Source: Saprospira grandis str. Lewin
Lineage (GTDB): Bacteria; Bacteroidota; Bacteroidia; Chitinophagales; Saprospiraceae
Length of the DNA: 64,000 nt
Assembly: GCF_000250635.1 (NCBI RefSeq)
Contig: NC_016940.1
Coordinates: forward strand, 2,914,501-2,978,500
Direction: 5' to 3'
Positions 7,783 through 15,131 of this stretch are shown one piece after another (position 1 is the first letter of the stretch; each line of letters begins with the position of its first letter). The translations under genes and the position numbers were made by a program. The notes beneath the pieces were generated by a model. The model searched no databases. It had not been told where the DNA came from and saw only the letters and a list, made by a program, of their open reading frames with translations.

Positions 7783-8415
7783 ATGGAATTATTAGATAAG
7801 CTAAAATGGCGATATGCCGCCAAGGCCATGAATGGCCAAAAAGTGCCTGAAGAGCAAATTGACCAAATTATTGAGGCCATTTCTTTGTCGCCTACTTCTA
7901 GTGGCCTACAGCCTTTTGAGGTCTTCGTCATCACGGACCAAGAAGTGAAGGAAAAAATTAGACCAGTAGCTTGGAACCAGTCTATGGTGACCGATTGCTC
8001 GCATCTTTTTGTTTTTGCCGCTTGGGATACTTACACTGAAGATCGCATTAACTACATGTTTGATTTGACCAATGAGATTCGTGGTTTTAAGAATGAGGGT
8101 TGGGAAAATTACCGTCAGCAGTTGTTGCAGTTTTACCCTCAGAGAGAGGCAGAGTTGAATTTTCAGCATGCGGCCCGACAAGCTTATATTGCTTTTACCA
8201 ATGCGATTAACGCTGCTGCCTTTTTGGGCCTAGATGCTACGCCCATGGAAGGCTTTGAGCCCGAGGCGGTAGATGAAATCTTAGGCTTGAAAGAAAAGGG
8301 ATTGAGAAGTTGCGTGATGCTGCCTGTCGGCTACCGAGATGCAGAAAACGACTGGCTGGTCAATTTGAAAAAGGTCAGAAAGCCCCTAAATAAATTAGTC
8401 AATAGAATCGACTAA
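7783..8415 (+). CDS. NAD(P)H-dependent FMN nitroreductase family oxidoreductase
   Basis: 210 aa, typical for NfsB-like nitroreductases. The N-terminus MELLDKLKWRYAAKAMNG and ISLSPTSSGLQPFEVFVITD (about 32-51) are the family's FMN phosphate-binding Arg and Ser/Thr-rich segments. A later G-R-CVMLPVGYRD block corresponds to the C-terminal FMN contact. Members are cytosolic homodimeric flavoproteins that reduce nitro groups, quinones or other electron acceptors; the physiological substrate cannot be told. Monocistronic, with its own promoter and terminator (8437-8474). Confidence 0.9.
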   Translation: MELLDKLKWRYAAKAMNGQKVPEEQIDQIIEAISLSPTSSGLQPFEVFVITDQEVKEKIRPVAWNQSMVTDCSHLFVFAAWDTYTEDRINYMFDLTNEIRGFKNEGWENYRQQLLQFYPQREAELNFQHAARQAYIAFTNAINAAAFLGLDATPMEGFEPEAVDEILGLKEKGLRSCVMLPVGYRDAENDWLVNLKKVRKPLNKLVNRID

Positions 8416-8436
8416 GGGCTTTGGGCCAAAAAGATT

Positions 8437-8474
8437 TGCGCTATGGATACTTTTTTATCCATAGCGCATTTTTT
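8437..8474 (+). terminator. Terminator of the nitroreductase gene
   Basis: Stem TGCGCTATGGATA / TATCCATAGCGCA with a T-rich loop, then six T residues; 21 bp after the stop codon. Confidence 0.85.
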
Positions 8475-8492
8475 ATGCCCTGAAGTAGGGGC

Positions 8493-8527
8493 ATAAAAAA
8501 AGGACCAATGGAAAACCATTAGTCCTT
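8493..8527 (-). terminator. Terminator of tRNA-Met (elongator type)
   Basis: Read on minus, stem AAGGACTAATGG / CCATTGGTCCTT with an AAAA-complement loop is followed by a T-run, 6 bp beyond the tRNA 3' end. Confidence 0.8.
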
Positions 8528-8532
8528 TAAAG

Positions 8533-8606
<74 letters not shown>

Positions 8607-8624
8607 TTTTGCCCTAGTGCGATG

Positions 8625-8655
8625 CAAATATAGGGCAATATTTTCTTTCTCCAAA
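8625..8655 (-). promoter_or_regulatory. Bacteroidota-type promoter of tRNA-Met
   Basis: Minus strand: ATTTGGA with TTTG at 8652-8655, 19 bp, then TATATTTG at 8625-8632, placed 18 bp before the tRNA 5' end. Same elements as for the fMet and Cys tRNA genes. Confidence 0.8.
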
Positions 8656-8685
8656 TTTTTTCTAGAAAAAAGCTAACTTTTTTTC

Positions 8686-9819
8686 TTAGAAAGTAGGACA
8701 GCCAGTTCTTCTTCGGCCATTATCGCCAAAGTTATAGATTAGCGAAACCTCCATACCGCCGCGGCTATTATTGACCGTAGCAAGGGTAGACATAGTGGCA
8801 TCATAGCTAAAACCAAATTGGAATTGGTTGACATCTAGGCCAACAATAAAGATGATAGCATCTACGCCCAAGGAGCTAGAGTTATCGGTAACATATTGGT
8901 TGGCTAGGCGGTTCCATAGGCCAAAGCGGAAGGCAAAATCGTCATATTTGGGAGCTTGGTAGCGGAGGCTCACCCCAGTGCTAATTTCGGTAGAGGGGCC
9001 TTGAATCATGACTACAGCGCCAGGCAAAAGGCTCATTGCAGAGCGGCGGCCACCTAGGCGAACCTCTCCACCTGCGTGGATATTAAAGCGGCTGTAGAGC
9101 TTTTCGGTAGGTCCGGCAAAGGTATTTCCGGAAGTATCTACGGGAGAGCGGTCAAAGAGAGAGATATCGGGTTGGTTGAGGTGGAAAATGCTAATTCCGC
9201 CATAAGCAGACTGACGTTTTCCGAAGGTTCCGTACCACATTAGGCCAACATGAAGGTCGGCATAGATTCTAGAATCGCGAACGGCCAACATATTTTCGCC
9301 GCTATTGATATTGGGGTTATAGTAGCCATTGCCATACTCGTTATCATATTGGGTAGAGTAGGTATTTTGGTCCCAATCGATTGCTCTTTGTCCCAAACCG
9401 AGGTGACCTCCAGCAATGAGGTAAGAGCTGCGTTCTTTTCCTAGTCGGCCACGTCCTTGAGTAAGGAGTTTTTGGTAATTTACATCTAGGCCGATATCTG
9501 TAATAGAGTAGGAGGAGGCGCCAGCGACATCGCGCATTGCATTGAAGCCGACCCCAACGAAATCTTCTTTACCGACGGCAAACTTGCCTTCTGCGGTAAA
9601 AGAGGCGGTATTATAGGGTTTGTCCAAAACAGAGGACCATTGGCTGCGGTAATTGATACCTAAGCGGTATTGCGACTCCATAACGCCGGCTAGAGCGGGG
9701 CTCAGTCGGGCAGGGGCAGAATAATACTGCGAGTAGCGGGGGTCTTGGGCCTTAGCCTCCTGTAAGTTGCAAAAAAAGGCCAGGAGCAAGAGGGCCGAAA
9801 TAGGTCGGATAAGCTTCAT
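8686..9819 (-). CDS. Type IX secretion system membrane protein, PorP/SprF family
   Basis: 377 aa. A signal peptide ends at AKA near residue 24. It is followed by QDPRYSQYYSAPARLSPALAGV, the characteristic N-terminus of PorP/SprF proteins. The rest alternates Gly-rich beta segments, as expected for an outer membrane barrel (NYRSQWSSV, GVGFNAMRD, GGISIFHLNQPD). It ends in a short tail with a Cys. PorP-family proteins work with the type IX secretion and gliding machinery, often in the export of a partner cell-surface protein such as SprB. No such partner is next to it here, so this may be one of several paralogs. A TACTTTTG -7-like box is at 9892-9899 on minus. Confidence 0.92.
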   Translation of the reverse strand: MKLIRPISALLLLAFFCNLQEAKAQDPRYSQYYSAPARLSPALAGVMESQYRLGINYRSQWSSVLDKPYNTASFTAEGKFAVGKEDFVGVGFNAMRDVAGASSYSITDIGLDVNYQKLLTQGRGRLGKERSSYLIAGGHLGLGQRAIDWDQNTYSTQYDNEYGNGYYNPNINSGENMLAVRDSRIYADLHVGLMWYGTFGKRQSAYGGISIFHLNQPDISLFDRSPVDTSGNTFAGPTEKLYSRFNIHAGGEVRLGGRRSAMSLLPGAVVMIQGPSTEISTGVSLRYQAPKYDDFAFRFGLWNRLANQYVTDNSSSLGVDAIIFIVGLDVNQFQFGFSYDATMSTLATVNNSRGGMEVSLIYNFGDNGRRRTGCPTF

Positions 9820-9891
9820 GCGTCTCTTAAAATTTTATCGGTAAAACCTTTAAGGCTATTAGTCCTTAGATGGGTAGAATAAAATGGCCAA

Positions 9892-9899
9892 CAAAAGTA
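9892..9899 (-). promoter_or_regulatory. Possible -7 box upstream of the PorP-type gene
   Basis: Minus-strand TACTTTTG fits TAnnTTTG and lies about 73 bp before the start codon. No TTG is found at the right -33 spacing, so support is only partial. Confidence 0.4.
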
Positions 9900-10164
9900 C
9901 AAAAACTAATGTGGCTGAAAAATATTGTTTTCCTAGAGTGATTAAGATGTCTTAGACCTTAAAACGGAGATTTATACAAAATCTTGTAAGCGGCCTTAAA
10001 ATTCTTTTAAAGAAATGCCATTCTTTTAGGTCAAACGGCCATTCTAGCTAATTTGCTGCTAAAGATGGCTGCGGGCAATTGTTAAAAGCGGAATAAAGTC
10101 TGTAATTTGGGGCCGCAAAATAGGCGGTAGGGCTTTTTTTGTCTAGCGTTCATTTAATGGGTTT

Positions 10165-10375
10165 GGGCCATTTGGCCTAGCGATGTGAAGGGGTGGCCGT
10201 CAGGCCAGACCGAGCCGCAGCAGGCGGCGAAGGGCCGAGCGAGCAGCGAGCCCGACAACCAGCCCCTATAGGGGCGCCAGTTCGATGACCAACGGGAATA
10301 ACCGACAACAAGTCCTTTAGGACGCAGTTCGATGACCAAGGGGAATAACCGCCGCAGCTTGGCTGCGGAGGCCCC
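10165..10375 (+). repeat. GC-rich modular hairpin element, copy F3, with doubled tail module
   Basis: Forward copy ending 19 bp before the next start codon. Hairpin 1 TGGCC/GGCCA with loop GTCA; hairpin 2 GCCGC/GCGGC with a five-base loop. The tail module occurs twice in tandem (about 10255-10302 and 10303-10349). Both read ACAAC-AG, a hairpin, CGC-AGTTCGATGACCAA, GGGAATAACCG, but the hairpin is CCCCTATAGGGG in the first and TCCTTTAGGA in the second. It ends with CCGCAGC/GCTGCGG and GAGGCCCC. The rest of the 9820-10394 gap, about 9900-10164, shows no gene or clear signal. Confidence 0.85.
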
Positions 10376-10394
10376 AAAAAATAAGCATTAATAT

Positions 10395-11075
10395 ATGAGA
10401 ACACAATTAGCTATTCATTTTTTTATGTTTTTGCTCTTGGCGGCGGCTTGTCAGCCCAAGGCAGAGCCAGAAAGCCAAGAAGAGAAAACTGCTTTTACTG
10501 TAGATCGAACCTATTATTATGTTCGCTATTTAGAAGATAGCAAAGAGTTGCAGGCCGAGGCCCGCTTTCAGCAAGATACGGGCAGCTTGGTTCTGCCAGA
10601 TAAATTGTATTTTGAGGGGCAAGCTATGCAGCCCAAAAAGTTGCCTAAAATTGGTTGGGAATATCGTTATCATGAGCGCCCCGCTAAATTTAAGGGCTGT
10701 TATCACTTTAGTTATGCGGGCGCAAGCGATACGATTTGTTTCCCTAGCTATAGCAATTTTGCCCTAAAAACGCCAGCGATATCTTTGGCTACTGGCGGCT
10801 TGTTGGCCTGGGAAGGGCAGCCTTTGGGGCAGGCCGAAAGTTTGGTCCTTTTGTTTGAAGATAGCAAAGGGCAGTCGAAAACGGTGAATCATGTGGGCTT
10901 GACCCGCGGCAGCCAGTTTGAGATTCGCCCCGAACACCTAGAGGGCCTAAATGCGGGCCCGGCTAGCCTGCGCTTGGTACATAAAAGTACCCTGATTCAG
11001 AAAGTAGATGGGCAAGTAGAGGTGATTAAATTAGAATATTACCGCAAAGTGTTAAAAATTGAAATTGTAGACTGA
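10395..11075 (+). CDS. Hypothetical lipoprotein, 226 aa
   Basis: The N-terminus MRTQLAIHFFMFLLLAAAC gives a lipoprotein signal with Cys at about 19, then a Glu/Gln linker. The mature part is beta-rich (YYYVRYLEDSKELQAEARF, YFEGQAMQPKKL, YHFSYAG). I do not recognise a family. The stop codon overlaps the start of the DUF3109 gene by one base (TGATG), so the two are translationally coupled. An envelope function is inferred only from the signal. Confidence 0.8.
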   Translation: MRTQLAIHFFMFLLLAAACQPKAEPESQEEKTAFTVDRTYYYVRYLEDSKELQAEARFQQDTGSLVLPDKLYFEGQAMQPKKLPKIGWEYRYHERPAKFKGCYHFSYAGASDTICFPSYSNFALKTPAISLATGGLLAWEGQPLGQAESLVLLFEDSKGQSKTVNHVGLTRGSQFEIRPEHLEGLNAGPASLRLVHKSTLIQKVDGQVEVIKLEYYRKVLKIEIVD

Positions 11076-11665
11076 TGTATATAGTAGCAGAAAAATATTT
11101 GGTCACCTCGGATGTCTTCGATAAGCAGTTTGTCTGTAACCTAGATGCCTGCAAAGGCGCTTGTTGTTGGGAGGGCGACTTTGGTGCGCCTCTAGAAGAA
11201 GCCGAGGTAGAGACCCTCAAAGCCATTTACCCCCTCATTAAAGACCGCCTGACGCCTGCGGGCCAAGCCGCCATTGAAGAGCAGGGCGTGGCCACGCATA
11301 GCGAAGAGCAAGAGGGTTGGGCCACCGCTTTAATTGATGGCGGTCCCTGTGCCTTTATTCATTATGAGGAGGATGGCCGTGCCAGCTGCGGGATTGAAAA
11401 GGCCCATAAAGAGGGCATTATTGATTACCTCAAACCCGTCTCTTGCCACCTTTATCCTATTCGAACGAAGCAACTACCCGATTTTTTAGCCCTGAACTAT
11501 GACCACTGGGATATTTGCTCGGCTGCTTGTAGCTTGGGCGAAGAATTAAAAGTACCTGTTTATCAGTTTTTGAAAGAGCCTTTGACCAAAGCATTTGGTC
11601 CCCATTTTTATGAAGAACTAGAAGCTATGGCTGATTATCATGCCCAAACGGGCGAACAGACCTAG
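11075..11665 (+). CDS. DUF3109 family cysteine-cluster protein
   Basis: 196 aa, normal for DUF3109, a Bacteroidota family related to the YkgJ CxxCxxxCC group. Cysteines are visible in FVCNLDACKGACCWEGDFGAPL (about 22-43), GGPCAFI, ASCGIEKA, KPVSCHLYPIR and WDICSAAC. The pattern suggests a bound metal or Fe-S cluster, but the reaction is unknown. It has no signal peptide, so it is cytosolic. Its start overlaps the stop of the upstream lipoprotein gene, and the antiporter gene starts 21 bp later, so the three are probably one transcript. Confidence 0.9.
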   Translation: MYIVAEKYLVTSDVFDKQFVCNLDACKGACCWEGDFGAPLEEAEVETLKAIYPLIKDRLTPAGQAAIEEQGVATHSEEQEGWATALIDGGPCAFIHYEEDGRASCGIEKAHKEGIIDYLKPVSCHLYPIRTKQLPDFLALNYDHWDICSAACSLGEELKVPVYQFLKEPLTKAFGPHFYEELEAMADYHAQTGEQT

Positions 11666-11686
11666 CAATCTCTCACCTACTAATAT

Positions 11687-13600
11687 TTGCAAATGATTGC
11701 ACTAGCTGGAATTATTGTTTTGGGAATTTTGGCCCAATGGGTAGCTTGGCGCCTCCGCCTGCCCGCTATCCTCCCCCTGATTTTGATTGGCCTTTTGGTG
11801 GGCCCTATTGCCGAAATCTGGACCGGCCACAAGTTTATTGAACCCGTTTTTGATTACCTCTTTGAGGCCAATGGCAAAGATCTTTTGCTGGATGAACACG
11901 GACACCCACAAGGCAATGGGGGACTTTTTCCCTCTGATGTCCTGTTCTGGTTTGTCTCTTTGGCCATCGGGGTGATTCTCTTTGAAGGTGGACTGACCCT
12001 GAACCGCCATGAAGTAACAGGAGTAGGACCCGCCATCGGTAAATTAGTGACCCTAGGCTCGGCGATTACCTTTGTTGGTGCGGGCTTGGCCGCTAAGTTT
12101 ATTATCGGCCTGCCTTATGATATCGCCTTCCTCTTTGGGAGTTTGGTCATTGTGACTGGCCCTACGGTCATTGCGCCCATTTTGCGCAATGTGCCTCTGC
12201 GGCGAAATATCTCGACGGTCCTCAAATGGGAGGGAATTCTCATTGACCCCATTGGGGCTTTGGTGGCCGTTTTGGTCTTTGATTTTATTATCTCGCATGA
12301 GTCGGAGGGCTCTTTTGGAATAGAAGCCTTTAAGGAGTTTATGGGAATTATCTCGGTGGGCTTTACTTTTGGCATCGGTACGGGCTTTGGCTTTTATCAA
12401 TTGCTCAAAAGAGATATGATTCCGCATTATTTATTGAATGTGGTTTCTCTGGCCCTCGTACTGGGCGCTTTTGCCCTTTCCGATATTGTGGTGCATGAGT
12501 CGGGCCTATTAACCGTGGTGGTGATGGGCATGACCCTGGCCAACCTCAAGGTGCCGCACTTCAAAGAGCTGCTTTATTTTAAAGAGTCTTTGACCGTTTT
12601 GCTGATTTCGATTCTCTTTATTGTCCTTTCCGCAAATATTGATGGCGAGCAGCTATTGCTCTTGGCCGATTGGCGCTATTGGGCGCTCTTTGCGGTGGTG
12701 GTTTTGGTCCTTCGCCCCCTTTCTGTTTTTGCCTCTACGGCCAAAGGTGGCCTAGATCTCCGAGAAAAGCTCTTTATTTCTTGGGTAGGCCCTCGCGGAA
12801 TTGTGGCGGCGGGTATTGCCTCGCTTTTTGGGCTCAAATTGGCCAATTATGGTTATGAGGAGGCCGCACTAATTACGCCTTTGGTCTTTATGATTGTGAT
12901 GGGAACGGTTTTGCTGAATGCTACTACGGCCCGCTTGGTGGCTAGGTTGCTGGGCGTTACCCTACAGCAATCTAATGGGTTGCTCATTGTGGGGGCCAAC
13001 CCTGGCGCACGACTGATTGCCAACTATTTACAGAATCATGGGCGGCATGTGGTCTTGGTCGATCGCTCCCCAACTTTGGTCCAAGAAGCCCAAGATATGG
13101 GCCTCAAAGCCATTGAACAGGATATTATTGAGGGCAATCTGGAGGAGGAGCTAGAGCTCCTCGATATGGGCTATTTGTTGGCCCTTACCCCCAGCATGGC
13201 GGTCAATGATGTGGCCTGCAAACGCTATAAAGAGGTCTTTGGCGAAAATGGCACATTCCGCATTGTCTCTCAGGCCGAAAGTCAGGGACAAATCGAATTA
13301 GCCGATGAGGCCGCCTTTGATATCAAAACCGATTATATCAACTTTTTGGAGACGGCCCGAGACTACCCGAATATCCGAGAGTATGTTTTGCAGTCTCAAG
13401 AGCAGTTTGAACAAATTTGCCAACTGAGCTGCCGCAATACAATTCCGCTCTTTATCCGTAAACCCGATGGCGATTTCCATTTTGTGCGGGCCAACCAACC
13501 CCAAAATGAACAGATCGAAGCAGGCGATACGCTGATTTATATGGGCAAAGAAATTGAAGCCCCCAGCACCGAAATGGTCGAGGAGCTAGAGGAAGCTTAG
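11687..13600 (+). CDS. Cation:proton antiporter (CPA family) with C-terminal TrkA-N/TrkA-C-like regulatory region
   Basis: 637 aa. Residues about 1-420 form a polytopic domain of roughly 12 helices, with the CPA1-type stretches FEGGLTLNRHEV, FGSLVIVTGPTVIAPILRN, WEGILIDPIGALVAVLVF and FISWVGPRGIVAAGIASLFG. The conserved Asp of IDPIGA is the expected ion-binding position. The cytosolic part has a Rossmann-like segment, GLLIVGANPGARLIANYL...VVLVDRSP (about 434-467), similar to TrkA-N, then a C-terminal domain with DFHFVRANQ. It exchanges Na+ or K+ for protons at the inner membrane and serves pH and salt homeostasis; cation specificity is not readable. A terminator follows at 13624-13658. Confidence 0.9.
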   Translation: MQMIALAGIIVLGILAQWVAWRLRLPAILPLILIGLLVGPIAEIWTGHKFIEPVFDYLFEANGKDLLLDEHGHPQGNGGLFPSDVLFWFVSLAIGVILFEGGLTLNRHEVTGVGPAIGKLVTLGSAITFVGAGLAAKFIIGLPYDIAFLFGSLVIVTGPTVIAPILRNVPLRRNISTVLKWEGILIDPIGALVAVLVFDFIISHESEGSFGIEAFKEFMGIISVGFTFGIGTGFGFYQLLKRDMIPHYLLNVVSLALVLGAFALSDIVVHESGLLTVVVMGMTLANLKVPHFKELLYFKESLTVLLISILFIVLSANIDGEQLLLLADWRYWALFAVVVLVLRPLSVFASTAKGGLDLREKLFISWVGPRGIVAAGIASLFGLKLANYGYEEAALITPLVFMIVMGTVLLNATTARLVARLLGVTLQQSNGLLIVGANPGARLIANYLQNHGRHVVLVDRSPTLVQEAQDMGLKAIEQDIIEGNLEEELELLDMGYLLALTPSMAVNDVACKRYKEVFGENGTFRIVSQAESQGQIELADEAAFDIKTDYINFLETARDYPNIREYVLQSQEQFEQICQLSCRNTIPLFIRKPDGDFHFVRANQPQNEQIEAGDTLIYMGKEIEAPSTEMVEELEEA

Positions 13601-13623
13601 GCCATAAATTTACTGCAATACGA

Positions 13624-13658
13624 TAAAGACAGTCTCTGTTTAGGGACTGTCTTTTTTT
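13624..13658 (+). terminator. Terminator of the antiporter transcript
   Basis: Stem AAGACAGTC / GACTGTCTT with further partial pairing inside, then seven or more T residues; 24 bp after the stop. Confidence 0.8.
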
Positions 13659-13659
13659 T

Positions 13660-13788
13660 GGGGCCTCCCGCCTGCGGCGGGCGCTACGCTTCAGGGCTCG
13701 CAGGTCTGCTCGGCCCTGCGGCCTGACGGCCTTGGTCTGCGGCTGCGCCGCCCCCTTTCGCATCGCTAGGCCATTTGGCCTTCGGCCA
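13660..13788 (-). repeat. GC-rich modular hairpin element, copy R3
   Basis: Reverse copy: GGGGCCT, hairpin CCCGCC/GGCGGG, GCGCTACG, CTCGGCCCT core, hairpin 2 GGCC/GGCC with loop TGAC, GGTCTG, hairpin 1 GCGGC/GCCGC with loop TGC, then CATCGCTAGGCC and a GGCC/GGCC hairpin. Confidence 0.85.
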
Positions 13789-13791
13789 TCA

Positions 13792-13811
13792 CTGCGGGTT
13801 AAAACCCGCAG
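13792..13811. repeat. GGGTT/AACCC palindrome module
   Basis: Nine-base arms CTGCGGGTT and AACCCGCAG around AA, directly adjoining copy R3. In 13812-14010 several weaker hairpins with inner GCTT/AAGC occur (for example CAGGGGCTT/AAGCTCCTG near 13914-13933). No gene is seen from 13601 to 15131. Confidence 0.7.
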
Positions 13812-14060
13812 CCAGATTAGGTCCCAATGAGCCAGCTTTTAGCGGTCCCATGGCTTGCAGCTTAAAAGCCGCAAGACCTAAAAACCGAATGCTTTCGTCG
13901 ATCTTCAATGAAGCAGGGGCTTTTAAGCTCCTGCGGCGAGAAAGATAATGGCCCAAGCAGATTGTCTGCGGCCTTTTAGCTGCAGAAACAGTGATTTTTA
14001 CCCCAATTGTTAGGGTATTGTTAAAAATGAAAATAATGTAACAAAATCAAAAAAGGCAAA

Positions 14061-14360
14061 AGTTCGGTATTTTACCGAACTAGTTCACCTCCAGACCGAA
14101 CTAGTTCACCTCCAGACCGAAGCAGTTCACCTCCAGACCGAACTAGTTCACCTCCAGACCGAACTAGTTCACCTCCAGACCGAACTAGTTCACCTCCAGA
14201 CCGAACTAGTTCACCTCCAGACCGAACTAGTTTACCTCCAGACCGAAGCAGTTCACCTCCAGACCGAAGCAGTTCACCTCCAGACCGAACTAGTTCACCT
14301 CCAGACCGAACTAGTTCACCTCCAGACCGAAGCAGTTCACCTCCAGACCGAACTGATTTA
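14061..14360. repeat. 21-bp tandem array, 13 units plus a partial, with an opening hairpin
   Basis: Thirteen contiguous units of exactly 21 bp (14074-14346) and 14 bp of a further unit. The consensus is ACCGAACTAGTTCACCTCCA plus G. Ten... units carry GAACTAGTTC or its GTTT variant, a ten-base palindrome; units 3, 9, 10 and 13 carry GAAGCAGTTC, which breaks it. The array opens with hairpin AGTTCGGTA / TACCGAACT (14061-14081). There are no spacers, so it is not CRISPR. One plus-strand frame reads ELVHLQT repeatedly but has no ATG, GTG or TTG before the upstream stop. Confidence 0.9.
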
Positions 14361-14452
14361 CTAAACGCTAAAATGAAGAGAGGGACGGTTCAGAATTTTG
14401 TGTATTAGAATAAAATTTGGGCCTTTAGCTTGTTAGGATTTGGCCAGTAGTC

Positions 14453-14617
14453 GCCTAGGGACAAGCCCCTAGGCTAACCCAATGGAGTCAGCCCTAAAGG
14501 GCCTCAAAGGCTCATATACACGGCCTTGCTAAGTAGTTATTGCAGATAAGGTCCTTATCCAAAGGCCCTCTTTAGAGGGCTGTCTGAAAAAGCTAGCCTA
14601 GGGGCTTGTCCCTAGGC
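14453..14617. mobile_element. MITE-like element with 25-bp terminal inverted repeats, copy 1
   Basis: The left end GCCTAGGGACAAGCCCCTAG plus GCTAA (14453-14477) is matched by its reverse complement at 14593-14617 with one change. Inside are two more hairpins, GCCC/GGGC and GCCCTC/GAGGGC. Length is 165 bp and there is no coding capacity. Two further copies lie at 62595-62756 and 62949-63115. Non-autonomous mobility is inferred from the ends; no transposase is in the window and target duplications were not established. Confidence 0.7.
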
Positions 14618-14651
14618 AGCAAAAAGGAGAAACACAAAATTTTAAACAGAC

Positions 14652-14730
14652 TCGAATAAAATTTGGGCCTTTAGCTTAGCTTGCAAAAGTAGGATTTGGC
14701 CAATCATTGCCTAGGAGGCGCAGGAAAGGG
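14652..14730. repeat. Flank duplicate with an apparent deletion scar of the 165-bp element
   Basis: 14652-14704 repeats the sequence that precedes copy 1 (AATAAAATTTGGGCCTTTAG at 14409 and again near 14655). It is followed by ATTGCCTAGGAGGCGCAGGA, where the left tip GCCTAGG is joined to AGGCGCAGGAAAGG, the right flank seen after copies 2 and 3. This looks like an element reduced to its two tips. Confidence 0.6.
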
Positions 14731-14770
14731 GCGCAGACAAAATTTCAAACAGCGCCTTTTATGCGTGTAG

Positions 14771-14911
14771 AGGCGGCGAAGCCGCCGGCTGAGGGATGGA
14801 GAGGGTGGCCCGCAGGGCCAGACCGAGCAAAAATGCGCAGCATTTTTGCGAAGGGCCGAGCGAGTAGCGAGCCCGGAACAGCCCGACCCGACCGCAGGGA
14901 GGGGCAGCCCC
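14771..14911 (+). repeat. GC-rich modular hairpin element, copy F4, with an AT-rich stem
   Basis: Forward copy: outer hairpin GGCGGC/GCCGCC with loop GAA, hairpin 1 TGGCCC/GGGCCA with loop GCA, hairpin 2 GCAAAAATGC/GCATTTTTGC with loop GCA, the CGAAGGGCCGAGCGAGTAGC core, CAGCCCGACCCGACC and GGGGCAGCCCC. The AT-rich ten-base-pair stem is the clearest case of a changed but still paired sequence. Confidence 0.88.
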
Positions 14912-15131
14912 AAAAAAACAGCAGAAATAAAACTTAAAGAGAAATTGCTATTTGGCTTAGTTTTTGACTTTAAGAAATTAGTTTTTAATGGTTTAGTGAA
15001 AGGTTTTTTTCAAGAAAAGAGAGTTAAACAACTCGACTAAAGCGATTCGGTGGCCTCCCGAATCGCTTTTTTTTGTCTACTTTTTTATCTTAAGGGGCAA
15101 ATTTTATGATAAAATAAAATCAGGAACAACT

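Noticed and set aside
14061-14360. CRISPR array
   Set aside because: Units of 21 bp follow each other directly; there are no unique spacers and no cas genes in the window. The same holds for 24130-24486.
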